Part shown: one piece after another, positions 11,157-24,074 of the stretch
How the letters are laid out: every line of letters begins with the position of its first letter
How positions within the stretch are numbered: the stretch's first letter is position 1
Origin: Mytilus californianus
Taxonomy: Eukaryota; Mollusca; Bivalvia; Mytilida; Mytilidae
DNA length: 64,000 nt
Direction of reading: 5' to 3'
Assembly (NCBI RefSeq): GCF_021869535.1
Contig: NW_026262659.1
Location: 8,184,001 to 8,248,000, forward strand
Made by a program: the position numbers and the translations under genes
Notes under the pieces: model-generated
What the model saw: only the letters and a program-made list of their open reading frames with translations
Databases searched by the model: none
What the model was told of the DNA's origin: nothing

Positions 11157-12320
11157 CTGTTTTTGTTTAAAAAATCATAATTTATTCAAATAATGAAATT
11201 AATTAAATCTTTGAAGATAAAATTGAAAGTGTAGGTAACTATTAAATGCTTTAGCTAACTTTTCTTTTAAATAGTTTTTTCCAGACTTTTAAATGCTGTT
11301 ACTACTTTTTCTTTTAAATAATTTTATTTTCCAGACTACTAAATGCTTTTACTACCTTTTAAAAAAAAAAAATATTTTCTAGAAATTCCATATTAGAAAC
11401 ACTTAATTTTAACACTTGATTCATGTTTTCAAACAAAAAAAAAGACAACCATTTTTTATACATAAATTTCATATGAATAACTATTTTTATTTAATTTCCA
11501 CAGGCAAAGTTACCTGTGACCTAATTAGACACTAATGACTAAAACAACATATTTTGCAATGACATCTATTGTTCTTCCCATAATCCCATGTAGGAATAGC
11601 CAGAATAGTAAAATACAAAATGTAGGAATAGCCAGAAGGGTGTCTTCAACGTATGCCAACATTTGAAAAATATATATTCAACCTATGGGTGTCATCCTGG
11701 TTTGCCCACTTTTAATTACATGCATATGTAAACATAGGGGGAATTGTTGTTTTAACAATTATAGTTTATTTCTGAAGGTTTACTCCTGGTTTGCCCACTT
11801 TTAATTATATCAATTATCTATTAGTAAAGAAAACAAAAAAGACAAAAGGTTTAATGAGCATACAATTGTATAGTCTGTTCCAACTTAGGTATTTAGTTTA
11901 TTAGTGTTTTCTATATATTCAGGTATTTTTTTATTTTGTAATTCCATTTTCATTTGTATAGAAAAATAATAAATAAATCAAATATTTTTTCTCAATAATT
12001 TAATATCAATTCAATCGATTCATTTAACAAACATGTACAACTAATGACAAAACAATGAGATTCAGTTATAAAAGTGTCTTTATAATTCATTAGTTTCTGA
12101 ATGATTTTCATGATATAAATACACCAATGCAAGTTCTCTTTTATTTCAAACATAATTTATATAATATATGAATCAAGTTTATAAATACATTGCATAAGGA
12201 AATAAATAAAGCATTATGGTAAAATAAGTAATATGGGGCTCTATGTGTATAATGATGGGAAATACAATCTTTTATATATACATCAAAAGTCACAAAACAT
12301 TATATTTACAAAGTCACAAA

Positions 12321-12641
12321 TTACTTGCGTAGCTTGACAAATTCATCCTCATAGATTGATTGTATAGGAGTAACTTCTTTCTAAATCTTGGCCCGTTGTT
12401 TCATAGTCTGCATTATTTTTATCACCTCTATCTTAGATTGGTTGGCTTGATGGTTGTGTGGTGGAAATAATTTGACTAAATGATTGTAAACTGTTGAAGG
12501 GCAGGCTGGAATAGAACATCTCCAGTAAACTCTGTTGTTTCTTTTGTTTTTCACTCTGTAACGATGGCCTCCTAGGACCAAACTTTCTCTACCAAACTTA
12601 TTCTGTACATACTGAAGTTGTTGAACTTGTGCATTTGCCAT
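12321..12641 (-). pseudogene. FLYWCH zinc-finger fragment (left palindrome arm)
   Basis: The 86-codon open frame starts MANAQVQQL. It contains the FLYWCH pattern: FGRESLVLGGHRYRV near residues 17-31, YWRC at about 39-42, a second Cys five residues later (PACPS) and HNH near residue 62. FLYWCH fingers bind zinc and DNA and form the N-terminus of many Mutator-like transposases. The frame ends in TAG after MKQRAKI. In-frame similarity-like sequence (KEVTPIQSIYEDEF) continues for another 19 codons to 12,321, so the TAG looks like a nonsense mutation. A possible donor, GTAATT, overlaps the final TAA. No transposase core follows. Confidence 0.7.
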
Positions 12642-13188
12642 ACTTGGTTTGATTGATTCGAATCTAGTCTAAACTAAATTTGGGTTAATGACGACTACCC
12701 TGTAGGGTATTGCGCCAGATTATCTTATAATATAAAAATTATTAAATTTAATATTTATGTTTACAAATACTTAGCGTAAAAAAGAAATTGCTTGTAGTTG
12801 TTTGTGAGTCGTACTGATTAATTGGTTAATAAAAGTATCGGAGTATTACTTTTAGTATATTTAATGATTTATGAAGAGTTAATTATCTGAGATAAAAATA
12901 GTCGAAAATAGTAAATATGTTAAAAGCTTCAAATTGATCAATTATTGATATGATTGAATTAGTAAAATTTTGGTGGAAAGTTGAGTGCTTTATAAAATGC
13001 ATAATGCAAAAGATAAAGACTAATATTTTTATATTAAAAATATCTCTTTACCTGACATGTTCTCAGAAGTGCGCATATTTGCATTAATACAAGTACACCG
13101 CGGCTCATATGTCCTTAGTGAATTGTGATTATCTGCATGCTGTGGATTTGACAAAATTATACCTTTATTATATATATAAAAATATATA

Positions 13189-13210
13189 TGTGTGTGTGTG
13201 TGTGTGTGTG
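13189..13210. repeat. (TG)n microsatellite in the palindrome spacer
   Basis: An uninterrupted TG run is flanked by TA-rich runs. It is present only in the spacer and not in the right arm. Confidence 0.9.
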
Positions 13211-14444
13211 AGAGTGCGTGTGTATGCGTGTACATATATATATTTAGATTTATGATACTGTTGAGGTTTGTAGTTAATGCTTACTTAGTTATTATTCAAG
13301 GATTTATTGACATCTTTTTGTATCTGCTGTGTGCAGTGTGAATTATTTTAAACATTGATTCGAATGTAAGACAATTTCATATTTATAATACAATAATTTG
13401 TGACAACCGCTTACAAAAGTGTCAGAAATTATTAACAGCTTGGGTAAATTGTAAAAATTGTAAAAATTGATTAAAAACTTAACAATCATGATTATTATTT
13501 GAAAGATATTTTATTGTTGTTTTTTTTTAAGAAGAAAATGCTAGCATGGATGCAGATTACTGTTCAAATTGTGTAATATTTAAAGCTTGGCTACCGAACA
13601 GTTGCATTTATATTCTATTTGTTAGATTTCAGAACAGTGTATTTATTAAAAATTTGAAAAAATAAGTTGAATAAATAAAATACAAATTCAAATGACATTT
13701 ATTCTTATCTTTAGTTTCATTATTTTACTTTTTACTTTTTTTTTTAAATGTACCAATAATTAAAACTATTTGTTGATAAATTGTAAAAATAATAAACATT
13801 TTTGTACACATTTTTTTCTATTTTTTTTTCTATTTGTCAAATTAAATACATTTTCCTGCTAAAAACCATATCAAATATAGAATATTTTTGCACATTTTCA
13901 AATGTATTTTGTCAAATCCACAGCATGCAGATAATCACAATTCACTAAGGACGTATGAGCCGCGATGTACTTGTATTAATGCAAATATGCGCACTTCTGA
14001 GAACATGTCAGGTAAAGAGATAAATTTAATATAAAAATATTAGTCTTTATCTTTTGCATTATGCATTTTATAAAGCACTCAACTTTCCACCAAAATTTTA
14101 CTAATTCAATCATATCAATAATTGATCAATTTGAAGCTTTTAACATATTTACTATTTTTGACTATTTTTATCTCAGATAATTAACTCTTCATAAATCATT
14201 AAATATACTAAAAGTAATACTCCGATACTTTTATTAACCAATTAATCAGTACGACTCAATGGATTAAGGAAAAAAAAACTCACAAACAACTACAAGCAAT
14301 TTCTTTTTACACTAAGTATTTGTAAACATGAAAATTAAATTTAATAATTTTTATATTATAAGATAATCTGGCGCAATACCCTACAGGGTAGTCGTCATTA
14401 ACCCAAATTTAGATTAGATTAGATTCGAATCATTCAAACCAAGT

Positions 14445-14765
14445 ATGGCAAATGCACAAGTTCAACAACTTCAGTATGTACAGAATAAGTTTGGTAGAGA
14501 AAGTTTGGTCCTAGGAGGCCATCGTTACAGAGTGAAAATCAAAAGAAACAACAGAGTTTACTGGAGATGTTCTATTCCAGCCTGCCCTTCAACAGTTTAC
14601 AATCATTTAGTCAAATTATTTCCACCACACAACCATCAAGCCAACCAATCTAAGATAGAGGTGATAAAAATAATGCAGACTATGAAACAACGGGCCAAGA
14701 TTTAGAAAGAAGTTACTCCTATACAATCAATCTATGAGGATGAATTTGTCAAGCTACGCAAGTAA
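14445..14765 (+). pseudogene. FLYWCH zinc-finger fragment (right palindrome arm)
   Basis: This is the mirror copy of the minus-strand frame at 12,321-12,641. It has the same 86-codon frame, the same FLYWCH residues (GGHRYRV, YWRC, HNH) and the same in-frame TAG after MKQRAKI, followed by readable codons up to TAA at 14,763-14,765. The only protein difference noted is Ile for Asn in RVKNK/RVKIK. The shared stop means it arose before the inversion-duplication, or was spread by gene conversion. No catalytic transposase sequence accompanies it. Confidence 0.7.
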
Positions 14766-15309
14766 TTTGTGACTTTGTAAATATAATGTTTTGTGACTTT
14801 TGATGTATATATAAAAGATTGTATTTCCCATCATTATACACATAGAGCCCCATATTACTTATTTTACCATAGTGCTTTATTTATTTCCTTATGCAATGTA
14901 TTTATAAACTTGATTCATATATTACATAAATTATGTTTGAAATAAAAGAGAACTTGCATTGGTGTATTTATATCATGAAAATCATTCAGAAACTAATGAA
15001 TTATAAAGACACTTTTATAACTGAATCTCATTGTTTTGTCATTAGTTGTACATGTTTGTTAAATGAATCGATTGAATTGATATTAAATTATTGAGAAAAA
15101 ATATTTGATTTATTTTTTATTTTTCTATACAAATGAAAATGGAATTACAAAATAAAAAAATACCTGAATATATAGAAAACACTAATAAACTAAATACCTA
15201 AGTTGGAACAGACTATACAATTGTATGCTCATTAAACCTTTTGTCTATTTTGTTTTCTTTACTAATAGATAATTGATATAATTAAAAGTGGGCAAACCAG
15301 GAATAAACC

Positions 15310-16070
15310 AACCTATGCCTACAAACAAAATACAATGTGTGTTGTTATAACAATTAATAATTAATTACAGATAAAATACAGTCAGTATCTTAAAGCATTA
15401 AAAATCACTCTTTTAGAATAAAAAAAACAACAGTTAAATATTTGCAAAATTATGTTGTAGTAAAATCATGATATTTGAAAAAATAGATAAAAATATTACA
15501 ATAGAAAACTCTTGTATGGTAAAATACTTCCAAAATTTTGTTGTTCTAAATATCAAATTAAAAAACAAACAAACAAACAAAACAAACAAACTAACAAACA
15601 AAAATACACGAATAGATAAAAAATTATAAAAAATAAAAAGAATTAAAATAAAAAAATCATTTTATTTTGGATTTTTTTAATATACAAGATTTGCTCACTT
15701 ATGACTTGTTGCTGAGTATCCAAGCTAAAATAGTGTATTAAATCTGATTCATGTTCTATATCTAAATTCAAATTTTATTTAGAAAAGGTGCTTTATTATT
15801 TTTGGTAATCATATATAAAAATGGGCTTTAACTAGTTTTCGCAGAGCTCTTTAATTCAGTATGATTTCTATGACTTATAAACATAATTCCCCATTGAATC
15901 TTACAATATATTTTTTAAAGAAATCTATACACAGAGAATTACAATTTGCTAAGCACATATGAGTAGCGGCATAATTATATAAATGTATATAATATGTATA
16001 AACGGTAATATGTCAGACTGCTTCTGAAATTTTCAGATTTGGAAATGCCAGACTTGTCCTTTCTAGAATA
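15310..16070. other. AT-rich non-coding stretch, no feature seen
   Basis: A-rich runs (AAACAAAC tracts near 15,560-15,600) and no recognisable element. Confidence 0.5.
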
Positions 16071-16071
16071 A

Positions 16072-17560
16072 GATAAGATAAGAAAACTTTATTTTGATTC
16101 TGCATAAGTTAAAAGACACAACACAAGTTCTAAGGAGCTTTTGACCGAATATAAAAACATATACATAACATAAAAACAGTCTAATTTGACATATAAAACA
16201 ACCTGTAATACGAAGTTAAATCTCACTTACATAGCAGGCAATACAAATTTAGCAACAAATTTAAAATGAAATAAAACATGCTAGACCAGAGCAACCATGC
16301 AAAAGCAACATAAATAATAAACATCTCAAGAATTATCTGCAAGCAGAACAGCGACATTCCAAACCGTTCCAGGACTGAACAAGACTTTTAAAATGTGAAA
16401 AACAATTGTCAGTCCTGAAATGGTTTGGAAGGCTGTTCCATAAAGTAGCGGCAGCAAATTTGAAAGATTTTTTTACCGTAACGGGTTGACTTTACCTGTG
16501 GAACATCCAGAATATTTACATACCTGAAAGAATACTTAGATTTTTTGACACTCACCAAATTTTGTTAGCACACAGGAGCTATATTATTTATAATCTTAAA
16601 AGTTTCTAGAGCCATTGTTCTAATCCGTCTGATCTGCAAGGAGGGCACCTTAGCTTTAAGTAAGAGGTCCTCGTAGGGGCTGGTAAAATCCTCATATACA
16701 AAACGGAGTGCTCTTTCCTGCACCTTTTCTAATTTTTTGGAATTTTTCTCAGTGCAAACATGCCATGCCAAAGGACAAAAATTAAAATTACTAAGAATAA
16801 AAGTATGAAAAATAGTAAGTTTACTAAATCTATCCAAAACTGAGCCCAAACGTTTTAAAACATTTAATTGCTGTGATGCCCTCCTACAGATTGAGCTGAT
16901 ATGAACATCAAAATTTAACTGATAGTCAATTTCAATGCCTAATAATTTTACTGTTTTTTAACATGTAAGGTTCGAGTTTTGAATATGTATAGATGGGTTT
17001 TGTTCAAAGGTCTTTTTGCCAACAGCCAAAACTTGAAACTTGTCGGGATTTGCTTGCATTTTATTCACCCGGAACCACTCAATAAGTATTTTTGACTCAG
17101 ATTCCAAAGTTGAAAAAAATAAATCAAAATCTGGAGTACAGAAAGACAGAGTATTGTCATCTGCATAGTTATATAAACTACCATTTTTAACAAAAAGAAA
17201 AATATCATTTTTAAATATGTTAAACAACAATGGCCCTAGTATAGAACCCTGTGGTACGCCTTTATGGATGTCAGCCCAACCACTCAGAACATTGTTGACT
17301 TTAATTTGTTGTTTACGATTAGATAAATAGGACTTTAAAAGAGCAACTGCATGGGGGGATACACCATATGCTGATAATTTATCTAGCAAGATATTGTGAG
17401 GCAGGCAGTCAAAAGCCTTAGAAAGATCCATTAATACCGCTGCAATGTACTGGTTTTTATCAAGAGCTTCACGCCAATCTTCTAACACTCTGAGAAGTGT
17501 GGTCTGACATGTATGATATTCGCAACGAATACTATATCCGTTTATCAGACTATTCAAAAA
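16072..17560 (-). pseudogene. 5'-truncated LINE reverse transcriptase
   Basis: A minus-strand frame from 17,587 encodes non-LTR reverse transcriptase. It shows VLMDLSKAFD, SYLSNRKQQIKV, KGVPQGSILGPLLF and the catalytic YADD (near residues 52-60, 86-97, 109-122 and 141-144 of the open part). The same frame resumes after one TAA at 16,957-16,959 with LLGIEIDYQLNFDVHI and FNFCPLAWHVC, hits a second TAA at 16,565, and runs on. A +1 error in a seven-A run (16,468-16,474 on the plus strand) then precedes the last segment, TLWNSLPNHFRTD, ending near 16,333. The 3' end has an ATAAGATAAGATAAG tail, as in CR1/Jockey-type LINEs. The endonuclease domain is missing; the 5' break abuts a family-C repeat. 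It is a dead copy. Confidence 0.88.
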
Positions 17561-17565
17561 AAGAG

Positions 17566-17735
17566 GCGAAAGATACCAAAGGGACATTCAAACTCAAAAA
17601 TTGAAAAATAAACTGACAACGCCATGGGAAAAAAAGAAAAAGACCAAAAGACAAACAACAGTATACAAAACACAACATAGAAAACTAAAGACTGAGCAAC
17701 GCAAAACCCACCATAAACCGGGGGTGATGTCAGGT
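17566..17735 (+). repeat. Mussel interspersed repeat, family C
   Basis: It contains GATACCAAAGGGACATTCAA, ACTGACAACGCCATGG and GGGGGTGATGTCAGG. The same order of motifs is seen at 63,114-63,300, and the 3' part again at about 21,930-22,060. Here it abuts the LINE truncation point. Confidence 0.75.
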
Positions 17736-17789
17736 GTCTTACAGTATTATCAGATATATTTTTATATATGTATATATATATGTCTCTAG

Positions 17790-20290
17790 AATGATGTAAT
17801 AGTGACCATTGTAAAATAGTATTTAATTCTGATGTCGGTATTTATGAAATATGTTTTTTGTATATTAGAATACATGGAAATGCAGAACAAAGCACTATTG
17901 TAATAAGAAGTAACACAAATATATACAAAAACACAATTATTTCATAAATACTGAACTGTGAAAAAATACACTTTTCAATGTGAAGCAGATTTTAAATAGT
18001 GCTAGATTCATTATTTCCATGCATTTGACGTAATTCTAGTTTTAGAAAAATATCATCAAATATTTTTATCATATATTGTATGATATTCACATGATACTGG
18101 TATATCCTGAACATGCATGAAATATTTGCCACTGGACATTAAGCAACCTTCAATCATCAATTGTTTTATTATGTTAATTCCTAATACAAAAGAGATCAAC
18201 AACACATAGAGTTGCCTTCATTTTGACTATTACAAGTAACAAAAATAGTTTTGGGTACACTTAAACGCCAATTTTAAACTGGTTGTAAATTGATTGGCCT
18301 CTAATTATTTTTTGTTTTTATAACACTTAATCTGTTATATTTTATTCAACCTATGCCAACATTTTTTCATACAATTTTATACCTAAATTTCAAAATGTTG
18401 GCATAGGTTGAATGAACCGCCAGAAGACACCGTAAATTCAATTTTTTTTTCTATCAATAGACTTTAAGACAACTTCTTTTGGATTAAGTAGTCCGTATTG
18501 AGATACATGCAACCATTGCCTGAAGGGTGGCAAACACAGTTCTTTAATTTGAACTAGAATTTTCCTATAAAGGTTTTATAGTGGTCGCTATTGTAAATAC
18601 ATGCACATGTATATTAGTGGTTTTGTCCTTTGAAATTAGTGTCGAGGTCATATCTTGAGTAACCTATCTCTAATTCACATAGTTCCAGTAATAAGAGAAT
18701 GATGGGTTAGGATGACGTCATTTGTCCGAACCAAACAGTTGGATTATATCAATTTATATATTAGTGTAGATTTGAAATTTAGCCGTCAACATACGGTCCT
18801 CAATTATAGACAAGTATTCATTAAACATAAGGTTCTCTCCGGGCACTCCGGCTTCCTCCACCAGTAAAAACTGGCCGCTGCAAAATAGCCAACAGTGCTG
18901 AATAATCAAACAATAAATAAATAGAACAATGATAAAACATAAGGTTTAACCTCTTAATGTGTGCAGACAAGTGCATGAGTTAAACATATTTGCAAACATC
19001 TGTAATAAACCAAAAATTTCCAAGTGGACAAACTTATGAAATAACGAAAACATTGCAGAGATTTATAATTTGAGCCAGACACGGTTCCTCTGACCTCAAT
19101 AAGGGCAATAACAAGGGCACTCTAAAACGCAGAATGAAAATCAGTACATAAATCCTCTATGTGTAGCCGACAATTGTCTAGGTCTAGACAGAACAAGACT
19201 TTTATGTGCAAATGTTTATTCCTTGTTTATATATTCCTTGAACCAATCTATCAAATGGTGAATAAAATGAAAATAAAAATATAAATCCAGTTTAACTATA
19301 TGTTAAATGATTGTTGATGCTTATACCAATATGTAATGGAATGAAGTTATAGCACAGTCCGGAATGTGAACATGGAGTTCGCTCTTATATATATAGTGAA
19401 ATGTCCATTCAAACGACGATAAACAGTTCAAACATTATGTATTCATTGATACTCCGCTGTAGTTAGCCACAAACTATTTCCAAGAAGACAATTTCTATGA
19501 CAGATTTTCCTCTTTTAATGTATCTTACAACAAGGTAGATTACAAAAGCCATGTTTACAATAAAATAGAATACGGTAAAGTGCAGATTTAATTCCGAATA
19601 ATATAAAATGATCGGAAATTACGACAAGTAATAGCTTTTATAAAATGATTGCCGTTTTTTTTAGCTTATTATGTTGAAAATTGTTTTTTTTGTTTGTTTT
19701 AGAAATTTAGAATATTACGCTGCATATAAATTGTGATAGGGAGGGAAAAAGTGGAATTTTCTTTTTGTGCTTGGTAATTTTAAACCCCTGGAAAGAGTAT
19801 AATTTCTAAATCACTTGCGTTTTCGCCTGTACTTATTTCGGTAAGCTTTTTTATGAATCAATTTTTCACAAAATCAGTACATGCACAGCAAAAACACACA
19901 TATATACAGCATATGCGACCATTCCTATATATGTTTTAATAAGCGTAACATTTGTAAATGGATCTGCACAATCACGACAGTGTGTTTCTTAACATAGCAT
20001 TACCAAGTTAAATCACTACAGGTGCATTTGATACAAAACAAAATCGCTCAAGACTCGACTATTTCTAGATAAGCGTGTAGTATTACTATCCTGTTTAACG
20101 ATACGCATCAGTGATAATAATTTTATTTATGCTTTGTAACTCCAGAACTGATTTTAAATATATCAATAAGTCAATTATGAATAAGAAAGTTAAAATAATA
20201 TTTAAATCTGATTTTAAACACAACTGAAAAATAAACCCAGAACAAAACTTAATTAATTTGAATCACTTTAGCGTTTGACCTTGCGACATT
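17790..20290. other. AT-rich intron sequence
   Basis: Apart from a 22-bp inverted repeat at 18,344-18,413 and a short dispersed-repeat motif (GGGCACTCCGGCTTCCTCCA near 18,840), nothing was recognised. Confidence 0.5.
18344..18413. repeat. Perfect 22-bp inverted repeat, 26-base loop
   Basis: ATTCAACCTATGCCAACATT at 18,344 is matched by its reverse complement at 18,392-18,413. Related wording (ACGTATGCCAACATTTGA and TTCAACCTATGGG) sits near 11,650-11,687, so this is probably a small foldback element with relatives nearby. Confidence 0.8.
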
Positions 20291-20294
20291 AAAA

Positions 20295-20430
20295 CGTAAA
20301 ATAACAAAAACACCGAACTCCAATGAAAATTCGAAACGAAAAGTCCTCTATCAAATGGCAACATCAAAAGCTCAAACACATCAAACGAATGGAAAACAAC
20401 TGTCATATTCCTGACTTGGTACAGAATATC
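20295..20430 (+). repeat. Mussel interspersed repeat, family D
   Basis: It contains ACCGAACTCCAATGAAAATT, AGCTCAAACACATCAAACGA and CATATTCCTGACTTGGTAC. Its reverse complement recurs at 27,490-27,600, and a weaker inverted piece near 42,915-42,985. Confidence 0.65.
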
Positions 20431-21081
20431 GATTCAACACTTCCGTGACGATCGACTTGACTGAACACTTCACTGTCATTTTCATGACCTACTATCATAA
20501 TTTGTTTCCGGTCTCACTTACGGATACGTTCACATATAACAGATGCACCCCAAAATGACCCAATCAGACACTAAGAACGCATTTTTTTTCATACGGAATA
20601 AGGTAATATTTACCAATGAGAATCCCTTAACAGATTTACCACATTGTGACGTGAAGCGTCTGACTATCTAGACCGGGTCTCTAGTCACCCCGTAATTGAA
20701 TAAACTATATGAACAAATCCATTGATGTGATACATAAAAATTCCTCTCAGTAATGGAACTATTATAGGTAGGGAATGAACACTTCATTTTCCTCTATAGT
20801 TTCTTGATTTTTGTTATACTTGTATGCAAACATTAGTTATAAAAGTTACATACCTGAATCCTCTATGTGCCAATTCATGCGTTTCCCCTTGTTTAATGAA
20901 CAACAGCATTATTCACAGACACTTATAAACCATAAAAAATTGATATTTTTCCGGAATCAACACACGACATACTTACTCTGATATGAATTAAGTGAAGGTT
21001 ATCATGGTAATGAGGGAAAACCAAAAACTTAAAGAGAAATAGAAACTAAAAAATTGTAAACAAAACACAAGTATAATGCAA

Positions 21082-21890
21082 ATGGCGGATACTAATATGA
21101 CGGAGACCAAGAGCTCCCTCGAACCAAACCTCGGTGAATACTCGGATGATAAAAACATTCAATAACAAACTTCTCAGTGGTATAATAGGCATACAACATA
21201 CACTTAATAGTCTTGCAATAAAATTAGAAACCTAAAATGAAGATATGAATAGTATCAAAAATGATAATGATTTTCGCCAAAGGTGGCATTGAAGACATAC
21301 TTCAAGCCTTTTCTACAGAAACTATTGATCAAACAAAAGTGATAGCCGAAGTCAGAAATCAAAATTCAAAACTGTCTACGGAATCGAATTTAATGAAATC
21401 ATACGTGGTACATTTAGAAACTAGACTTGATTGTCAACAAATTCAAATAGCAAACCTGGTTGTACGTAGCATGAGGGAAAATGTTATTGTAATAGTTCAT
21501 GAACGAAAAAACGAAAATGTAAAAGTGGAATTAAAAATGATTTTTAAGATTGTTTTGAAAATAAATGAAAACATTAAACTTGACTGAGCCCAGAGAATAT
21601 GGGACTCAGACAAATCCAAATAGCACCCGTCCTATAGTTGCAAAATTCCACGACTACAAATAAGCAAAGAAAAAAAAAGACATACTTAAAAAGTCACAAT
21701 TTCCACACGATTTTCGTGAAAACAGAAAAAGGCTGGTAAAAAAAAAAGGAGTATAATGAAGTAGATGTAGACACAAAAAATGAGGGAAAAAGTCTATCTT
21801 CCAGTAAAAGTGGATCTAAATATGTGGAAAAAGTGTTAAGACCAAAAGCAATTGCAATATTTAATGCTAACCAGTCTAAGTTTTGCTAAG
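21082..21890 (+). pseudogene. LINE ORF1-like (L1 transposase_22-type) relic
   Basis: A start at 21,082 reads MADTNMTETKSS and breaks after about 28 codons. Similarity resumes in the 21,261-21,587 frame, with LQAFSTETIDQTKVIAEVRN, then YVVHLETRLDCQQIQIANLV, SMRENVIV and KINENIKLD. Heptad-like spacing suggests a coiled coil followed by the start of an RNA-binding domain, as in L1-type ORF1 proteins. Further degraded frame pieces run to about 21,890. Frameshifts and stops make it non-functional, and no ORF2 follows: the next sequence is an A-rich run and a family-C repeat. The assignment is from pattern recognition only. Confidence 0.5.
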
Positions 21891-21929
21891 TCGAAAAAAC
21901 TGGCAAAGGCATTGCTTAAAACAAAAGGC

Positions 21930-22060
21930 GACAAAAAAAAAAAAAAAACAAAAAAAAAAAAAAAAAAAACAACATAAGACTGAGCAACACGAACCAACTA
22001 AAACAGGGGGTGGTCTCAGGTGCCCTGAAACGGTTAACAGATCCGGTAGCAATAACACAG
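21930..22060 (+). repeat. A-rich run plus 3' part of family-C repeat
   Basis: A nearly pure A tract (about 21,932-21,969) is followed by AAGACTGAGCAACACGAACC and AGGGGGTGGTCTCAGGTGCC, which match the family-C copies at 17,566 and 63,114. Confidence 0.7.
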
Positions 22061-22079
22061 ACATTGAAAAATAAAAAGC

Positions 22080-23330
22080 ACAAAGAACAACATGAAAACT
22101 AAGACGATTTTAGGCATTTTAAGGCAACATATTAGATTTACTTAATCAGGGATGGGTATGAATAACAATATAATTCAAAATAGAAAGAAATCCTGTTAGA
22201 AGGAAGTTTAAACTATTTGGTCAAAGGGTATATACTTCCTTATTTCACATGAAGAATGGAAATTTACTGAAAAAGTACAAAACACTTGTTTATATTGTAT
22301 ATCAAAATAGCTACAATGAGCCATTACTAAGTAAAAGAAAGAACTGACGTGTATCCGCCCTTTTTAGCCATTTTAAAGCCATGTACTTTTTTGATTTTTT
22401 AAATCAGTATTGACTTCATACATTTTTTGTAATATAATGCAACTAAATTGTTTTCCCTTCTGCAGAAGGCGGTTTTTTTTGTGCAACTATTTCGGTACTG
22501 ATTATTGACTGTTTTCATAAAAGTTTAAAATTTAGTATCATTTAAAATGAAGGATTCCGTATGTTTTAAAGTGGTTAATAATTATTTTCCAAAGGAAGAT
22601 TAGACTTTGTACTTGATTTGCTGCACACACAAAAAATATGAGACGGTCATAAAATTCAAAAAAAGTTTTAATTAATAACTAAATACCTCTGTTTTTTCCG
22701 ATATTTTCCATGTTTTTATATGATGGTAAGACTCTATTAGGGACGAAATAAAAAATGAAAATAAGAATCGTTTGATTCATTTAAAGTAAGTATAGCTGTT
22801 TTTTGTACAGTAAATGGTCGATCCGTCAATCAGTAGTATGCTCACGTGAGTAGGCGTACCTAAGCGAAATTGTTGACAGCTTCCTCAAAACGCTTTATCC
22901 AAAGAAGAATTGCAGTTAAATCCGGTGTAAAATACTTGACGTATTGTACGCTTGGAATTAAAAAAAAATCATTGCAAGGTTTTTATAAATATTTCTTCGG
23001 TTTCTTAATTTATTTCAAATAAAGGATATTTTAAAAACATTTCTAAACTTTTTAGGTCAAAAGTTGACAGTCAGTATGATAAAAAGAATCATGTTTTATA
23101 GCATTGACATAGCGAAAAAGAATCCTCAGTTGATGACATGGTGCAGCTCTCCAACACCGTCAATAGGTGTCTCTCTCACCCGTTGGATAAAAGCCAGAAT
23201 TGGTATCTTTAACGTATGTATACAGACGGTGCACTTTCCTGCGTGTCGTGCACTATGTCTTAAACTTTGGATACTATATGTGTATATTAGCATCTAGCAT
23301 ATTTCCCTTTTTCATTAAAGACGAAGGCCT
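22080..23330. other. AT-rich intron sequence, no feature seen
   Basis: Short open frames only. No recognisable element. Confidence 0.5.
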
Positions 23331-23339
23331 TATATGACT

Positions 23340-23533
23340 TGCAGCAAATAGATCAGATCTTCAATCAGATTTTTCAAACCATTTGATAAATAAGAAACTT
23401 TTTTGATAAAATTGTGTGGAAGTGAAGTGTGCAGAGTCGAAAAGTCATAACTGTCAACAGAATTCAAATGGCCATCACAAGCACATAAAAATGTTTTAAC
23501 GACAATAATAGGCCACAAAGATGAGATAGCCAT
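23340..23533 (-). pseudogene. Penelope-like reverse transcriptase fragment
   Basis: The minus-strand frame includes VDSYDFSTLHTSLPHNFIKK, the conserved DFSTLYTSLPH block of Penelope-like reverse transcriptases. Neither the GIPMGTN nor the Y-DD block follows, so this is a short isolated relic. Confidence 0.6.
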
Positions 23534-24074
23534 TCTGGGGCAAGATTAATTTACACTCGCGGAAAAAGAAACTGGCGTCAGACTTTTTGAAAGTTTTCTG
23601 TTTTCTGATTTTTACTTGCTGTGGGAGTAAATATTTCAAGTCTACAATATTTTCTGAGGTTTTTGTTACCCTTCTTAAGACATCACGTTTTTTTTCGTCA
23701 CACACGTCGATGTAAACTGTGTAATAATATCTTAAGCTGAAATACACAAATTAGATTCTAAGAAAAGAAATTCTATACTGTCAGTGCTGAGGCTAACATG
23801 GAGTCTAACTAAAAAATATGATTCGATGAAACTTGTCAAACTTACTACAAAGACGTTAACATTGAAAAATCTATGTTTTATCATCATATTTATGTATTCC
23901 TTTCTTGAAAAAAAACCCGATTATAATAGTTAAACCAAGAAGGAACAAATTCATGCCACAAGTTGCTTTCTTTGTTTTTTAAAAAGCATTTGTTTAAAGG
24001 AATTTTATTATAGAACAAAGCTAAACTGAGCAATTTAAGTTCCATGTCTATGTGATTAAAAATAGGTATTGAAG

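Larger units (their letters stand above)
10076..11637. mobile_element. Element with perfect 22-bp terminal inverted repeats
   Basis: TTCTGGCTATTCCTACATTT at 10,076 is matched by its exact reverse complement ending at 11,637, over 22 bp. A second partial copy of the right end (GTAGGAATAGCCAGAATAG) lies at 11,590-11,608. Inside are an inverted family-A repeat and a piece of a MULE-type transposase. It may be a decayed Mutator-like element or a non-autonomous element that captured fragments. I did not identify a clear target-site duplication. Confidence 0.6.
11777..15309. repeat. Large inverted repeat: ~1.4-kb arms, ~750-bp spacer
   Basis: Left arm 11,777-13,157 and right arm about 13,906-15,309 are near-perfect reverse complements. 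The match was checked by eye at the inner ends (GTCAAATCCACAGCATGC), through the FLYWCH frames, and at the outer ends (GGTTTACTCCTGG against CCAGGAATAAACC). Small indels, such as an A-rich insertion near 14,265, distinguish the arms. The spacer holds a TG/TA microsatellite and AT-rich sequence. The left outer motif TCCTGGTTTGCCCACTTT also occurs once more at 11,695. A transcript across it would form a ~1.4 kb hairpin. Confidence 0.9.
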
